Shown: piece after piece, positions 24,195 to 34,032 of the stretch
How the letters are laid out: each line of letters begins with the position of its first letter
Position numbering within the stretch: position 1 is the first letter of the stretch
Source: Candidatus Neomarinimicrobiota bacterium
Lineage (GTDB): Bacteria > Fidelibacterota > UBA8477 > JABMPR01
Assembly (NCBI GenBank): GCA_034716895.1
Contig: JAYEKW010000245.1
Span: 1-56,952 of the forward strand
Direction: 5' to 3'
DNA: 56,952 nucleotides
The notes under the pieces: generated by a model
Databases searched by the model: none
What the model was told of the DNA's origin: nothing
Seen by the model: only the letters and a program-made list of their open reading frames with translations
Made by a program: the position numbers and the translations under genes

Positions 24195-26393
24195 ATGAAA
24201 AAAATAATTTTAATAGCTATTCCCGTCATGTTGCTGGTGCTGAACTGTACTCAAGAACCAGTTGTATCATCCAACCATCCGAATCTGAGTATTTCTTCAA
24301 GCGAAGCGCAGGATGTCGTGCTTGCCATAAAGTCCAACACACTGATGGACAAGTCATACACCGATCTGAAAATGAAAACAGATCAAGCCATTGCATCTCC
24401 AATAGATGTTCCAGAACCGGGAGAATCAGGTGGTTATGCTCACGAAAAGCATAAGCAGAACTATAGGGATATGAAAAATGCCGGCTATATGTACACGTTC
24501 ACCGGTGATGAGACTTATGCCAGATTCATCAAAGACATGCTGGATACTTACGCTGACTTTTATCCCACATTGGGTCCTCATCCCTTATCTCACAAACAGA
24601 AACCAGGCAGATTATTTCACCAGATGCTAAACGAGACAGTCTGGTTACTGAATACTGCCCAGGCCTACGATTGCATCTACGATTGGCTGTCTGCAGAGGA
24701 TCATGCCAATTATGAAAAGAATATCTTCATTCCCATGGTTAATTGGTTTTCCATTGATCATGCCGAAGAGTTCAACCGGATTCACAACCATGGGATGTGG
24801 ACTGCTGCTTCTGTTGGGATGATGGGACTGGTCATGGGAAATGATGATTTTGTAGAGCGTGCCCTTTATGGAACAGAAAAAGATGGCAATGGGGGCTTTC
24901 TGGCTCAAATCGAGCATCTGTTTGCTCCCGATGGTTATTACATGGAGGGCGCCTACTATGTGCGTTATGCCATGCGACCCCTGCTCTTTTTTGCTGAAGC
25001 CTTGGAACGGGTTAAACCGGAAGTAAAGATCTATGAGTTCAAGGAACAGATTATTAAGAAAGCTTTTTATTCAGCCGTTCAGATGACCTATCCAAATGGT
25101 GTCTTTCTGCCCATTAATGATGCCAGCTTATCCATGGATATCTTAGCACCGGGGATACTGTTTGGTACATCAGTTATTTTGGACCGCTATGGTATTGATA
25201 AAAATCTACTAGGATTGGCCAAAATTCAGGGGTCTGTATATCCCAATGGCTCTGGTTTAAAACTAGCCCAGGCCTACGAGAAGGAGTCTGTCGTAGTCGA
25301 GCCAACGTGGTCCAGTATCGAGTTTGTTGATGGTGATGATGGTACTCAGGGTGGTTTTGGAATCTTACGCTACGGCAAAGGTGCTGACCAAACCCTGCTG
25401 GCCATGAAATATGGTGTTCATGGTCTTGGACATGGACATTTTGATAAACTTCATTTTATGTACTATGATCAAGGTTCTGATGTGATTCCTGACTATGGCT
25501 ATAGCAGATGGATCAATATTGAAACAAAGTTCGGTGGTCGTTACCTTCCAGAGAATAATTCCTATGCTAAGCAGACTATTACCCATAACACACTGGTTAT
25601 CGATGGGAAAACCCAGAATAATTTTAATCGAAAAGCTGCGGATAAAGTACATGGGAATCGTCATTTCTTTGATGCCACAAATGGGGATGTACAGGTGATG
25701 AGCGCCACGGCCAATGATCATTATGATGGAGTGAAGATGCAACGAACCATGTTTCTATTGAAAGATGCGCGTCTGGACTATCCTGTGGTTGTTGATATTT
25801 ATCGCGTTCGAAGTGCCCAGCGACACCAGTATGATATGCCGGTTCATTTCCATGGTCAAATCATCAATTCAAATTTTGAATATACGGTTAACACCGCTAA
25901 GCGTGAGCCAATTGGAAAATCGGATGGTTATCAGCACATCTGGCAGATCGCCCAATCGGTGGTGAATACAGATGCCAGCCTCACCTGGTTGGATGGACAT
26001 CGTTATTATTCTTACTTGACTGATATTGATTCTGATACTGAAATGATATTTGGTATGATTGGAGCCAATGATCCCAATTTCAATCTACGCAATGAACCCC
26101 TGTTGATTCGTAGGTCTGAAGGGAAAAGTGAAGTATTTGCCAGCGTGATCGAACCACATGGATATTTCAGCGAAGCACAGGAAGTGTCTTCCAGTGTTTA
26201 TCCTGAATTAACTGAAATTCAGGTCATAGGTCATTCTGATGTTGCTACGGTGGTAAAAGTGATGGGCGAAAATGATATCGTCTGGACCCTGATGATCACC
26301 AATAGTGAAGCTGATCTAGAAGCTGAACACTCCGTTGAATTCCATGGAGCCACGTACTCCTGGAAAGGGAATTACAAAGTTACTCTGAATTAA
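24195..26393 (+). CDS. PL17 oligoalginate lyase (heparinase II/III family)
   Basis: A 732-residue protein with a lipoprotein-like signal (L-V-L-N-C, Cys18). The N-terminal (alpha/alpha) toroid carries H-N-H-G with N198-H199, and Y255 lies 56 residues on, the same spacing as H202-Y258 in Alg17c. The beta-sandwich heparinase II/III domain carries G-H-G-H-F-D-K-L (H413, H415). PL17 enzymes are exolytic and release unsaturated uronate monomers from alginate oligomers, usually in the periplasm. The genes directly after it (MFS, KdgF) handle its product. The length equals the family norm. Confidence 0.93.
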   Translation: MKKIILIAIPVMLLVLNCTQEPVVSSNHPNLSISSSEAQDVVLAIKSNTLMDKSYTDLKMKTDQAIASPIDVPEPGESGGYAHEKHKQNYRDMKNAGYMYTFTGDETYARFIKDMLDTYADFYPTLGPHPLSHKQKPGRLFHQMLNETVWLLNTAQAYDCIYDWLSAEDHANYEKNIFIPMVNWFSIDHAEEFNRIHNHGMWTAASVGMMGLVMGNDDFVERALYGTEKDGNGGFLAQIEHLFAPDGYYMEGAYYVRYAMRPLLFFAEALERVKPEVKIYEFKEQIIKKAFYSAVQMTYPNGVFLPINDASLSMDILAPGILFGTSVILDRYGIDKNLLGLAKIQGSVYPNGSGLKLAQAYEKESVVVEPTWSSIEFVDGDDGTQGGFGILRYGKGADQTLLAMKYGVHGLGHGHFDKLHFMYYDQGSDVIPDYGYSRWINIETKFGGRYLPENNSYAKQTITHNTLVIDGKTQNNFNRKAADKVHGNRHFFDATNGDVQVMSATANDHYDGVKMQRTMFLLKDARLDYPVVVDIYRVRSAQRHQYDMPVHFHGQIINSNFEYTVNTAKREPIGKSDGYQHIWQIAQSVVNTDASLTWLDGHRYYSYLTDIDSDTEMIFGMIGANDPNFNLRNEPLLIRRSEGKSEVFASVIEPHGYFSEAQEVSSSVYPELTEIQVIGHSDVATVVKVMGENDIVWTLMITNSEADLEAEHSVEFHGATYSWKGNYKVTLN

Positions 26394-26415
26394 TGCATAA
26401 GACTTGGAGCTGAAA

Positions 26416-27711
26416 ATGAATGCGAAACAAGAAAAAAAGATTAAAGGTCTCAGGTGGTGGATTGTGACACTGGTTGCAGTGGCCACCATGATCAATTATA
26501 TCGATCGTTTCGCTATGGCCATCATGTGGCCGGAAATGAGTGAGGAATTGGGCATTGGTAACGCAGGGTACGCCAAGATAATGAGTATGTTTCTGGTGGC
26601 CTATGGTGTGAGCCAGATGCTTTCGGGTAAGCTGTATGATATTGTTGGTACCAGACTTGGATTTGTGATTTCCATTGTGGTTTGGAGTTTGTCAGCAGCC
26701 CTTCATGGCTTGGCACGTTCGGTTGTTTCTTTTAGTCTTGTCCGCTTCCTGTTAGGGGTTGGTGAGGCGGGTAACTGGCCAGGAGCCACCAAGTCCAATG
26801 CTGAATGGTTCCCCGCTAAGGAAAGAGCCTTTGCTCAGGGTATTTTCAGTACGGGAACATCGGCTGGATCCATTGTAGCTCCGCCTCTGATTGCTATTCT
26901 GTATTTGTCAATAGGGTGGAAAATCACTTTCATGTTACTCGGTTTGCTTGGAATGTTATGGATCATCCCCTGGTGGTATTTGAATCGGGCTTTACCAAAA
27001 GACCATCCGTGGATCACTGACGAAGAAAAACAGCATATCCTGGGTGACCAAGCCTTAAGTGATACACCTGCCTCCACGGAGAGAGTTCCTGGCTGGGGTG
27101 AGTTGCTCACCTATAAACAGAGTTATTCCGTAATTATTTCAAGAATATTTCTGGATCCGGTCTGGTGGCTGTTTGTAGTATGGCTACCCATATATTTGCA
27201 CAACAAATTTGGTTTCAATGTCAAAGAAATCGGCATGTATGCCTGGATGCCCTATGTGGGGGCAGCGCTGGGATCTCTATTTGGCGGTTATCTGAGTGGC
27301 TATTTCATGGAAAAAGGCTGGACCGTAAATAAAGCCCGGAAATGGGCCATCACCCTGGGAGCCATCATCATGTTCCCCAGTTTGATTATGACTGCTTTTG
27401 CCAGCACCTCAGCTGCCGCTATTGCATTGATCACCATCATCTTATTCGGTTTCCAAATATCAATGAATAATATTCAGACCCTACCCAGCGATTTCTTTGG
27501 GGGAGGTACCGTTGGTTCCCTGGCAGGTATGGGGGGGTTGAGTGCTGTTCTGGGAGTCATTGTTGTTACGAACCTGGTACCAGTCATTGTTGACACATCA
27601 GGATACACATTGGTATTTCTTATGGGTGCAGGTCTTGTACCAGCAGCCTTGCTTTTCGTCTTCTTGTTCAGCGGGGAGATCAAAAAAGTACAGCTGAAGG
27701 AACCCAAATAA
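26416..27711 (+). CDS. MFS hexuronate/DEH importer (ExuT-like)
   Basis: A 431-residue inner-membrane protein from ATG 26416, with GGAG six bases upstream (a TTG at 26404 is less likely). Twelve hydrophobic segments can be drawn. The start M-I-N-Y-I-D-R-F-A-M-A and the region G-V-G-E-A-G-N-W-P-G-A-T-K are typical of the anion:cation symporter branch of MFS that carries hexuronates and related sugar acids. Its place between PL17 and KdgF points to unsaturated uronate (DEH) import. Its stop overlaps the start of kdgF (TAATG). Confidence 0.88.
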   Translation: MNAKQEKKIKGLRWWIVTLVAVATMINYIDRFAMAIMWPEMSEELGIGNAGYAKIMSMFLVAYGVSQMLSGKLYDIVGTRLGFVISIVVWSLSAALHGLARSVVSFSLVRFLLGVGEAGNWPGATKSNAEWFPAKERAFAQGIFSTGTSAGSIVAPPLIAILYLSIGWKITFMLLGLLGMLWIIPWWYLNRALPKDHPWITDEEKQHILGDQALSDTPASTERVPGWGELLTYKQSYSVIISRIFLDPVWWLFVVWLPIYLHNKFGFNVKEIGMYAWMPYVGAALGSLFGGYLSGYFMEKGWTVNKARKWAITLGAIIMFPSLIMTAFASTSAAAIALITIILFGFQISMNNIQTLPSDFFGGGTVGSLAGMGGLSAVLGVIVVTNLVPVIVDTSGYTLVFLMGAGLVPAALLFVFLFSGEIKKVQLKEPK

Positions 27712-28049
27712 TGAAAACAGGTCATATCTACGCCAAGGATGTTGAAGTTGAGAACATCCAAGAGGGTTTGGATCGTCAGATTCTTGGATATTTATCCGAT
27801 TTGATGCTGGTAAGGGTTACTTTCAAACAGGGTGCCATTGGGTATACCCATGAGCACCTCCATCAACAGGTTACTTATGTGGAATCTGGTGTTTTTGAAG
27901 TTGAAATTGATGGACTGAAAAAAATCATGCGTGCTGGTGATGCTTTTGTACTTGTCAGTGATATTAATCACGGTGCCGTTTGCCTTGAAGATGGGGTACT
28001 TATTGATACTTTTTCACCGATGCGCGAGGATTTTATTGAAGCTGAATAG
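27711..28049 (+). CDS. kdgF: KdgF-type cupin, unsaturated uronate linearisation
   Basis: A 112-residue single-domain cupin. H47, H49, Q53 and H87 occupy the metal-binding positions described for KdgF (H-x-H-x3-Q ... N-H). KdgF speeds the ring opening of 4,5-unsaturated uronates released by lyases to the linear ketouronate that the reductase uses. Gene order (transporter, kdgF, aldolase, kinase) supports this. It is translationally coupled to the MFS gene. Small cupins are diverse, but the context makes the assignment firm. Confidence 0.88.
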   Translation: MKTGHIYAKDVEVENIQEGLDRQILGYLSDLMLVRVTFKQGAIGYTHEHLHQQVTYVESGVFEVEIDGLKKIMRAGDAFVLVSDINHGAVCLEDGVLIDTFSPMREDFIEAE

Positions 28050-28057
28050 AGGTTAAG

Positions 28058-28705
28058 ATGATGCAGAAAAATGAGGTCTTGGATAAATTAATAGCCATTG
28101 GAATTGTTCCAGTGGTTCGGATCACTAAGGGGTCGCAGGTCATGGAAGCTGCTGAGGCTCTGATGGCGGGTGGTATTAGTATTATGGAAGTGACCATGTC
28201 ATCAACCCGGCCCTTTGAGATCATTCAGAATCTGAAGAAGACGTATGGGGATCAAATACTGGTTGGCCTGGGATCCGTACTTAATCCAAGGGTGGCTCAA
28301 AAAGGCATTGATGCAGGCGCAGAGTTTATTGTCTCGCCTATATTTGATGAAGGTGTGCTTGAAATCGCTCATAGTCATGATAAGCCAGCTATTCTGGGCG
28401 CTTTGACACCCACAGAAATCCAACGCTCCTTTGCTGCTGGTACAGATATCGTTAAAGTGTTTCCTGCTACAACTTTTGGTCCGGGTTATTTCAAAGATAT
28501 TCTGGCACCCATGCCACATCTTAAAATGACGCCTACAGGTGGTGTGAACTTAACAAACGTTGCAGATTTTATTAGAAATGGTGCTGTCTGCGTGGGCGTT
28601 GGCACAGCTTTGCTCCAGTACGATTTAATTAATAATGCCCGCTGGGATGATTTGGCCGATTTGGCCAGACAATACTATCGTGAAGTAGAAAAAGGACGAG
28701 CATAG
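28058..28705 (+). CDS. eda: KDPG/KHG aldolase
   Basis: A 215-residue class I aldolase with P-V-V-R-I near the start, E44 in G-I-S-I-M-E-V-T-M, the G-L-G-S-V-L-N segment, and K133 in D-I-V-K-V-F-P-A as the Schiff-base lysine. Reaction: 2-keto-3-deoxy-6-phosphogluconate to pyruvate and glyceraldehyde-3-phosphate. It takes the product of the adjacent KDG kinase, and probably also serves the second cluster, where no aldolase is found. ATG 28058 has AGAGG upstream; ATG 28061 is an alternative. Confidence 0.95.
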   Translation: MMQKNEVLDKLIAIGIVPVVRITKGSQVMEAAEALMAGGISIMEVTMSSTRPFEIIQNLKKTYGDQILVGLGSVLNPRVAQKGIDAGAEFIVSPIFDEGVLEIAHSHDKPAILGALTPTEIQRSFAAGTDIVKVFPATTFGPGYFKDILAPMPHLKMTPTGGVNLTNVADFIRNGAVCVGVGTALLQYDLINNARWDDLADLARQYYREVEKGRA

Positions 28706-28714
28706 GAGCTAGTT

Positions 28715-29740
28715 ATGAGTCACAAAATTGTCACCTTTGGGGAGATCATGCTCCGGCTTTCTCCCTACGATCATCAACGATTTATTCAAACCGACCGGTT
28801 CCAGACAACCTTTGGCGGTGGCGAAGCAAATGTTGCTGTTTCACTTTCTAATTTTGGAAATGATGTGCAATTTGTGACCAAATTACCAGAAAATCCCATT
28901 GCTGATGCTGCACTGGGTGATTTACATAAGTATGGCGTTAAAACCAATTTTATAAGTCGCGGTGGAGATCGTATGGGGATTTACTTCCTGGAACATGGTG
29001 CTTCTATCAGACCTTCCAAAGTGACTTATGATCGTAAACACTCAGCCATATCAGAGGCTGATGGTAGCGATTTTGACTGGGATCAGATATTTGCCCATCA
29101 AGAATGGTTTCATACAACGGGAATTACTCCTGCACTCTCACCACAAGCTGCTAAACTTACCCTGGAAGCTGCAAAGACTGCTAAAAAGCTCGGTCTTCGT
29201 GTGAGTTGTGATTTGAATTATCGCAATAAGTTATGGACCCGTAATGAGGCTCGTGAGGTGATGACTGAATTGGTTCAGTACACTGATCTTATTATTGCCA
29301 ATGAAGAGGATTGTGCTGATGTGTTTGGTATTCGAGCCAATTCAACGGATGTTCATTCCGGAGAATTAGATGTTGAGCACTACCGGCAGGTTGCTACTGA
29401 AGTGATGTCAATCAGCAAAGCTTCCATGGTCGCAATAACGCTTCGAGAAAGTCTTTCAGCCAGTGATAACAATTGGTCCGCCATGTTGTACGATGGAAGT
29501 GAATTTTTTCTTTCTAAGCGGTATTCCTTACATATTGTTGATCGTGTGGGTGGGGGAGACGCTTTCGGGGCAGGTCTAATCCATGCCTTGTTAAAAAAAC
29601 AACCGCTTCAGGATGCTCTTGAGTTTGGCGTTGCTGCTTCCGCTCTTAAACAGACCATTCCCGGTGATTTTAATCTGGTTTCTGAAACTGAAGTGTTCAG
29701 CGTGGTACAGGGGAATACCTCAGGACGGGTTCAGCGTTAG
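28715..29740 (+). CDS. kdgK: 2-keto-3-deoxygluconate kinase (PfkB family)
   Basis: A 341-residue PfkB/ribokinase-family protein. The N-terminal G-E-I-M-L-R-L-S-P and F-G-G-G-E-A-N-V-A-V are typical of KDG kinases, D-L-N-Y-R-N-K-L-W lies mid-protein, and G-G-G-D-A-F-G-A-G-L holds the catalytic Asp and the anion hole. Reaction: KDG + ATP to KDPG. It is the last gene of the alginate operon, nine bases after eda, and a small hairpin (29741-29755) follows its stop. The kinase at 52417 is a paralogue sharing D-L-N-Y-R-x-K-L-W and a C-terminal R-V-Q-R. Confidence 0.93.
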   Translation: MSHKIVTFGEIMLRLSPYDHQRFIQTDRFQTTFGGGEANVAVSLSNFGNDVQFVTKLPENPIADAALGDLHKYGVKTNFISRGGDRMGIYFLEHGASIRPSKVTYDRKHSAISEADGSDFDWDQIFAHQEWFHTTGITPALSPQAAKLTLEAAKTAKKLGLRVSCDLNYRNKLWTRNEAREVMTELVQYTDLIIANEEDCADVFGIRANSTDVHSGELDVEHYRQVATEVMSISKASMVAITLRESLSASDNNWSAMLYDGSEFFLSKRYSLHIVDRVGGGDAFGAGLIHALLKKQPLQDALEFGVAASALKQTIPGDFNLVSETEVFSVVQGNTSGRVQR

Positions 29741-29755
29741 CATTCGCTTCGAATG
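29741..29755 (+). terminator. small hairpin after kdgK
   Basis: CATTCG (29741-29746) pairs with CGAATG (29750-29755) around CTT, immediately after the kdgK stop. No T-run follows. It is a weak candidate for ending the alginate operon. The following 116 bases hold no recognisable gene; a start-like ATG at 29835 is closed after three codons. Confidence 0.3.
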
Positions 29756-29871
29756 ATACTTGGTCAACGACAAACATGCGATGTAATCTGCCCAATGAGT
29801 GTGCAAAAAGGCGAAAAAGGTCCAGGGGGTAAGGATGGATCAGTAAATCCTCAAATTGAAGTATCTTTGGT

Positions 29872-31587
29872 ATGAAGCGCCTCGTGATCATTATTTTCTT
29901 TTTGATCTTTGGTGGCTCATTGCTGGCCCAACCAGCTTTTGATATTCCAGGTTTCTTCAATGAAGATGGCTCTGTTCATGAGATTCTTGATCCCCTTTTG
30001 CCCTGGGGTGATACGGTCAATGTCCTTGATTATGGGGTTGACATTTTGGACAATGATTTTGACGATAGGCCAGGTATTCAGGCGGCAGTCAGTGCTGCAG
30101 GCGCAGGTGACCTCGTTTATTTCCCCAATGGTGTATACAACCTCTTGTCTTCACACACTTCCAGTTCTACATCCCACATTATGCTATCAGATGGATATCA
30201 TCTTCATGGTGAGTCTATGGAAGGCACAATCCTCAAGTCTCAATTTCCACTGACTATCAATCAGAATGAAACGACAAAAACAGTTAAGCTTCAAGGTCTG
30301 TACGCAGTGACCATCAATAGTTTGACCTTTAGTTCAGATTATTCAGGTGCATATTCGACCAATCCAACAATAAATAATCCTGATCGATCAGCTCCTGGTG
30401 TACACCTCTATATTGATGACTCAGGTAGTACACCCTCCAGGCGGGTTGTGGTAGATAGTTGTCGATTCGAGAAATTTCGAGCAGCGGCCATTCGTTTGGC
30501 CAATTCCAGTGACTGTATTGTTCGAAACTCTGATTTCAGGATGGCGACTGATGTGGGTGGTGGGGGATCCGGTTATGGAATAACTGTCCAGGGTAATGGA
30601 CATAACGTGGATAGTTATGGCCTGGCCAGAGACAGTCGTTATAATCTGATTGAGGATAATTCGTTTACCGGTCCATACATCAGACATGGAGTGGTGGTCC
30701 AATACTACTCTCACAACAACCTTATTCGGAACAATATCCTTACTGACAACGTTTTGGATGCCCTTGATCTCCATGGCGAAGATGAATACAACAATGAGAT
30801 CTGCTATAATGAGATACGCGATGTAACCTCAGGGGGTGGAGTGGGCGTTGGCAACACTGGTGCCTTGCATGATGCATCTGGATATTACAATTATATTCAT
30901 CATAACGTTTTTATTAATTGCCGAGAAGGGGTTCGGGTGTATCTCGGTTCACCCCATACTCGAATTGAGCATAACCGGGTTGAGAATTGCACTGTAAGTT
31001 CCGGGAAAGGTTTCTACATTCAAAATGCTCCTCACACAATTTTAAAGAACAATATCATTCGTTACAACAATTCCTCCGGATTCGCAGGGATCTATCTCAA
31101 ATATGATCCGGGAACCCTAGGCGGGTATGCTGGCAATCCTGAGTTTGTCTGGATCGATAGCAATCAGATTTATTACAACACCAATGGGGTTATCATAGAA
31201 AATGGCACTTCCATCTATTATGGACCGGATAATCTGGTCTATAGTAATACGGATTATGATACACTGTTTGGTGTGAATGTCACCTGGTGGGAACCGGTGG
31301 AAATTGTGCCAGTAGTTTTGGCTGGTCAACCTTTTGTGATATCATCATATCCCAACCCATACAACACCAGTTTTGTACTGAACCTGAATGGGCTAAGTCG
31401 TTCTGAGACCAGCATTGTGATAATTGATATTTGTGGTCGCCGGCTTAAGATGCTATTTCAAGGGGTTCTTGAGGCTGGAAACCATCGCTTGACTGTCCAA
31501 ACACCTGAATTAGCCAGCGGCATCTATTTTATCCATTGCCGGCAAAGCCTGGAGTCTCGCACTCACAAAGTTGTTTTAAATCGCTAA
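29872..31587 (+). CDS. secreted beta-helix protein (pectate-lyase-superfamily fold) with T9SS domain
   Basis: A 571-residue protein with a signal peptide (...S-L-L-A-Q). V-N-V-L-D-Y-G-V-D then D-R-P-G-I-Q-A-A-V and F-P-N-G-V-Y is the usual opening of pectate-lyase-3/GH28-like beta-helix proteins. From about residue 190 to 460 the coils are rich in N/H repeats (H-N-x-I-x-x-N). The C-terminal 85 residues (S-Y-P-N-P-Y-N-T-S-F, H-K-V-V-L-N-R) are a type IX C-terminal domain with a slightly divergent end. Candidate activities are a polysaccharide lyase or a mannuronan C5-epimerase-like enzyme. I see no motif that decides. Only a weak ribosome binding site is visible. Confidence 0.72.
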   Translation: MKRLVIIIFFLIFGGSLLAQPAFDIPGFFNEDGSVHEILDPLLPWGDTVNVLDYGVDILDNDFDDRPGIQAAVSAAGAGDLVYFPNGVYNLLSSHTSSSTSHIMLSDGYHLHGESMEGTILKSQFPLTINQNETTKTVKLQGLYAVTINSLTFSSDYSGAYSTNPTINNPDRSAPGVHLYIDDSGSTPSRRVVVDSCRFEKFRAAAIRLANSSDCIVRNSDFRMATDVGGGGSGYGITVQGNGHNVDSYGLARDSRYNLIEDNSFTGPYIRHGVVVQYYSHNNLIRNNILTDNVLDALDLHGEDEYNNEICYNEIRDVTSGGGVGVGNTGALHDASGYYNYIHHNVFINCREGVRVYLGSPHTRIEHNRVENCTVSSGKGFYIQNAPHTILKNNIIRYNNSSGFAGIYLKYDPGTLGGYAGNPEFVWIDSNQIYYNTNGVIIENGTSIYYGPDNLVYSNTDYDTLFGVNVTWWEPVEIVPVVLAGQPFVISSYPNPYNTSFVLNLNGLSRSETSIVIIDICGRRLKMLFQGVLEAGNHRLTVQTPELASGIYFIHCRQSLESRTHKVVLNR

Positions 31588-31625
31588 ATAATTTTCAGCC
31601 CATCATTCGATTGGGGAATCTGTCT

Positions 31626-33926
31626 ATGCTACTTAAAAATAAATTTGTTTTCATCTTATTGTTTTTCATCTGTATCACAGCTCTTTTTGAATGTTCAGGT
31701 AGTGAACGTACGTCAAATTTAAAACCAATACAGGTGATTCGCGCTGATGAAATACCCTCCGATAGCGTTTTACTCTATGGCCTTGTTCCCAATATCAAGG
31801 GCTTGGGTAAGGTATATTCAGCGCGGAACAATGGAGATCATCAATTAGCTCTCAAACGATTGGCTGCCTATTTCAAAGAAGCTGCCTCAGAACGCTACTA
31901 TTTCAATTGGAAACATTTTCCGGAAAAGTACGCGAGTTATCATAAGGCCTTCCCGAAGCGACTCAAATATCACACGGATAGGTCAGCAGAGATGAAAGCC
32001 ATGTATGCCCCTGAGACACATTGGATTCGACCTTTTAAGAATTTGAGGGGAGCAGAAGTTACCGCCTATCGTCTGCGTCATCTGGCACGCCAAAGCAAAT
32101 CCAGAGATATGGTCTTTATGTATTTCGCTGATCCTGGAGAATCTGAAAATATGCAGTACTGGGTGCGTCAGATGGCCAGTCTGAACCAGGCTTTCAGGGA
32201 AGGGGAATATGACCAGGCCGGGAATGCGGTGTATGAAGTATTCCGGGCTGGAAAGCGAACCCATCAATGGCTGCATGCCCATCATAGTTATTTGAGCAGT
32301 GATGATTATTCATGGCAGGATCAGATTGAAACCATAAGGACGCTCTTGCATACAGGGGCACAGCTGGCTGAGAAGGGTAAGAAAGTTCGACATGGTAATC
32401 ACCATACTCGGGGGATGGTTTCGCTTTTTGAGATATCTACACTATTCAATGAATATGCCAGTGCCAGATTGTGGCAGCACCTGGCTGTTGATGGGGTAAC
32501 CTGGCACCTTGAGCATGAGATCAATGAGGATGGGTTCCAATTTGAACGCACGGTGCATTACCATAAGGGAGATATTGAGAATTATCTTAGGGTTTGGCAA
32601 CTTGCTCAGCGAAGTAAGGTCAAATTACCCCCAATATATGAGCAGCAATTCCGAAAAATGTTCCATGCCCTCGTTGTATTGGCACAACCAGATAAATTAT
32701 TACCTGTTTTACAGGACGATACGGATGCTTTTCATGCCGAAACCAATACAGCGAGTGATGTCATGGCGTTGGGAACCATTCTCTGGCAGGATCCTATTTA
32801 CGGCTATTTTGTCGATGAAGGTGTTTCTGCCAATTTGTACTGGCTTTTAAATCAGGAAGAGATAGCCTCTCTCTCTAATATTCAAACTCAAAGACCGGAA
32901 CTATCCTCGACTGCTCTGACCAGTACCGGCTACTATGTCATGCGGAATGGTTGGGCTAAGGACGATGAATACATGGTGATCAATGCTGGTTTATCACCCA
33001 CTAAACCGGATCATCAACACGCTGATATGCTGGGTTTGGTTGCGTATGCCGACGGCAATGAGATTTTGCCTAATTATCAAGTCAAATACAACAAACCTGA
33101 TTTTCGGTTCTGGAAGAATAGCTGGACTAAAAGTGTTGTGCTGGTTGATAGTATTCCCCAAGCTCAGAACTGGAAAGGGAACAGCGGGGGATCAGGTTTT
33201 GGAAAATGGTTAGATCTGCCTCAGCCTAAGGTTCTTAGCCATCACTTTGGAAATGATATCGATTATTTTGCAGGAACCCATAATGGTTTTGATGCGCAAA
33301 ACCTTACATACACGAGGGAGGTTCTTTTTGTGAAAGATGGCTTTTGGATAGTTCGAGATGTCTTTCATAACCCGGCTGGAACAGACCACGAATACCAACA
33401 GATCTGGCAGGGCCTTTTTACAGAAATTGATAATTCGCAGGTAAAACGGGTGTTTAGTAATGGCTCCGTATTCATTATCAAATCACTTGATGCAGAACCT
33501 GTAACTGTTTGGAGGCACGGGAGGTACGCTGACAAAGGCAATGTCATGCGTGTTCAGAATACCGCTGCTAGCGACATTATTATGACTAGTTTACTTCTTT
33601 CATCTCAAGCTGATAATGGCAAATTACCTGAAGCTTGGGTAGGGGTAACTCCAGTAAGTCCGGGAAAAATTAATTGGAAACATGCGACCTATTCCGCTAC
33701 CGCTCTTTTGGTTAGGGAAAATGGAGATTATGTCGCCATTGGTTTGACCAGTATAGTGAATCAAGCCATCCGACATCTTTTCAAACAACCAGTAATTCTG
33801 GTGAATATATCTGGCGTTCAAACGATCTATGCCTCAGTATCGACCCATATTGAAAGTCAGAGTGGAGCAGAAGAAACCATCCTTCAAGCAGTCAAATCAG
33901 GTGAAATGTGGCGATCAGGTAACTGA
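31626..33926 (+). CDS. heparinase II/III-family polysaccharide lyase, lipoprotein
   Basis: A 766-residue protein from ATG 31626, since upstream in-frame codons lie within the preceding gene. The N-terminus has a hydrophobic stretch ending in L-F-E-C (an atypical lipobox). Residues 60-380 form an (alpha/alpha) toroid with G-N-H-H-T-R-G, like the N-H of PL12/PL15/PL21-type enzymes. The second half is a heparinase II/III-like beta-sandwich with P-D-H-Q-H-A-D-M-L, matching the conserved D/H-x-H segment, and W-x-x-R-D-V. It is clearly different from the PL17 enzyme at 24195, so it probably cuts another uronate linkage. The exact PL family is not assigned. Confidence 0.8.
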   Translation: MLLKNKFVFILLFFICITALFECSGSERTSNLKPIQVIRADEIPSDSVLLYGLVPNIKGLGKVYSARNNGDHQLALKRLAAYFKEAASERYYFNWKHFPEKYASYHKAFPKRLKYHTDRSAEMKAMYAPETHWIRPFKNLRGAEVTAYRLRHLARQSKSRDMVFMYFADPGESENMQYWVRQMASLNQAFREGEYDQAGNAVYEVFRAGKRTHQWLHAHHSYLSSDDYSWQDQIETIRTLLHTGAQLAEKGKKVRHGNHHTRGMVSLFEISTLFNEYASARLWQHLAVDGVTWHLEHEINEDGFQFERTVHYHKGDIENYLRVWQLAQRSKVKLPPIYEQQFRKMFHALVVLAQPDKLLPVLQDDTDAFHAETNTASDVMALGTILWQDPIYGYFVDEGVSANLYWLLNQEEIASLSNIQTQRPELSSTALTSTGYYVMRNGWAKDDEYMVINAGLSPTKPDHQHADMLGLVAYADGNEILPNYQVKYNKPDFRFWKNSWTKSVVLVDSIPQAQNWKGNSGGSGFGKWLDLPQPKVLSHHFGNDIDYFAGTHNGFDAQNLTYTREVLFVKDGFWIVRDVFHNPAGTDHEYQQIWQGLFTEIDNSQVKRVFSNGSVFIIKSLDAEPVTVWRHGRYADKGNVMRVQNTAASDIIMTSLLLSSQADNGKLPEAWVGVTPVSPGKINWKHATYSATALLVRENGDYVAIGLTSIVNQAIRHLFKQPVILVNISGVQTIYASVSTHIESQSGAEETILQAVKSGEMWRSGN

Positions 33927-33941
33927 TATCTACCCAATGGG

Positions 33942-33975
33942 AATACTATCGGGCGGTTTTTCCCCGATTGGTATT
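33942..33975 (+). terminator. imperfect hairpin between the lyase and LacI genes
   Basis: AATAC (33942-33946) and TCGGG (33949-33953) pair with CCCGA (33963-33967) and GTATT (33971-33975), interrupted by a small internal loop. The apical loop contains five T. It starts 16 bases after the stop of the lyase gene. Weak candidate terminator. Confidence 0.35.
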
Positions 33976-34032
33976 ATCCGTATACCCCTATAAAAAATAA
34001 AATTCCTAGAATACTTGCGAATCGTGAAGCAC

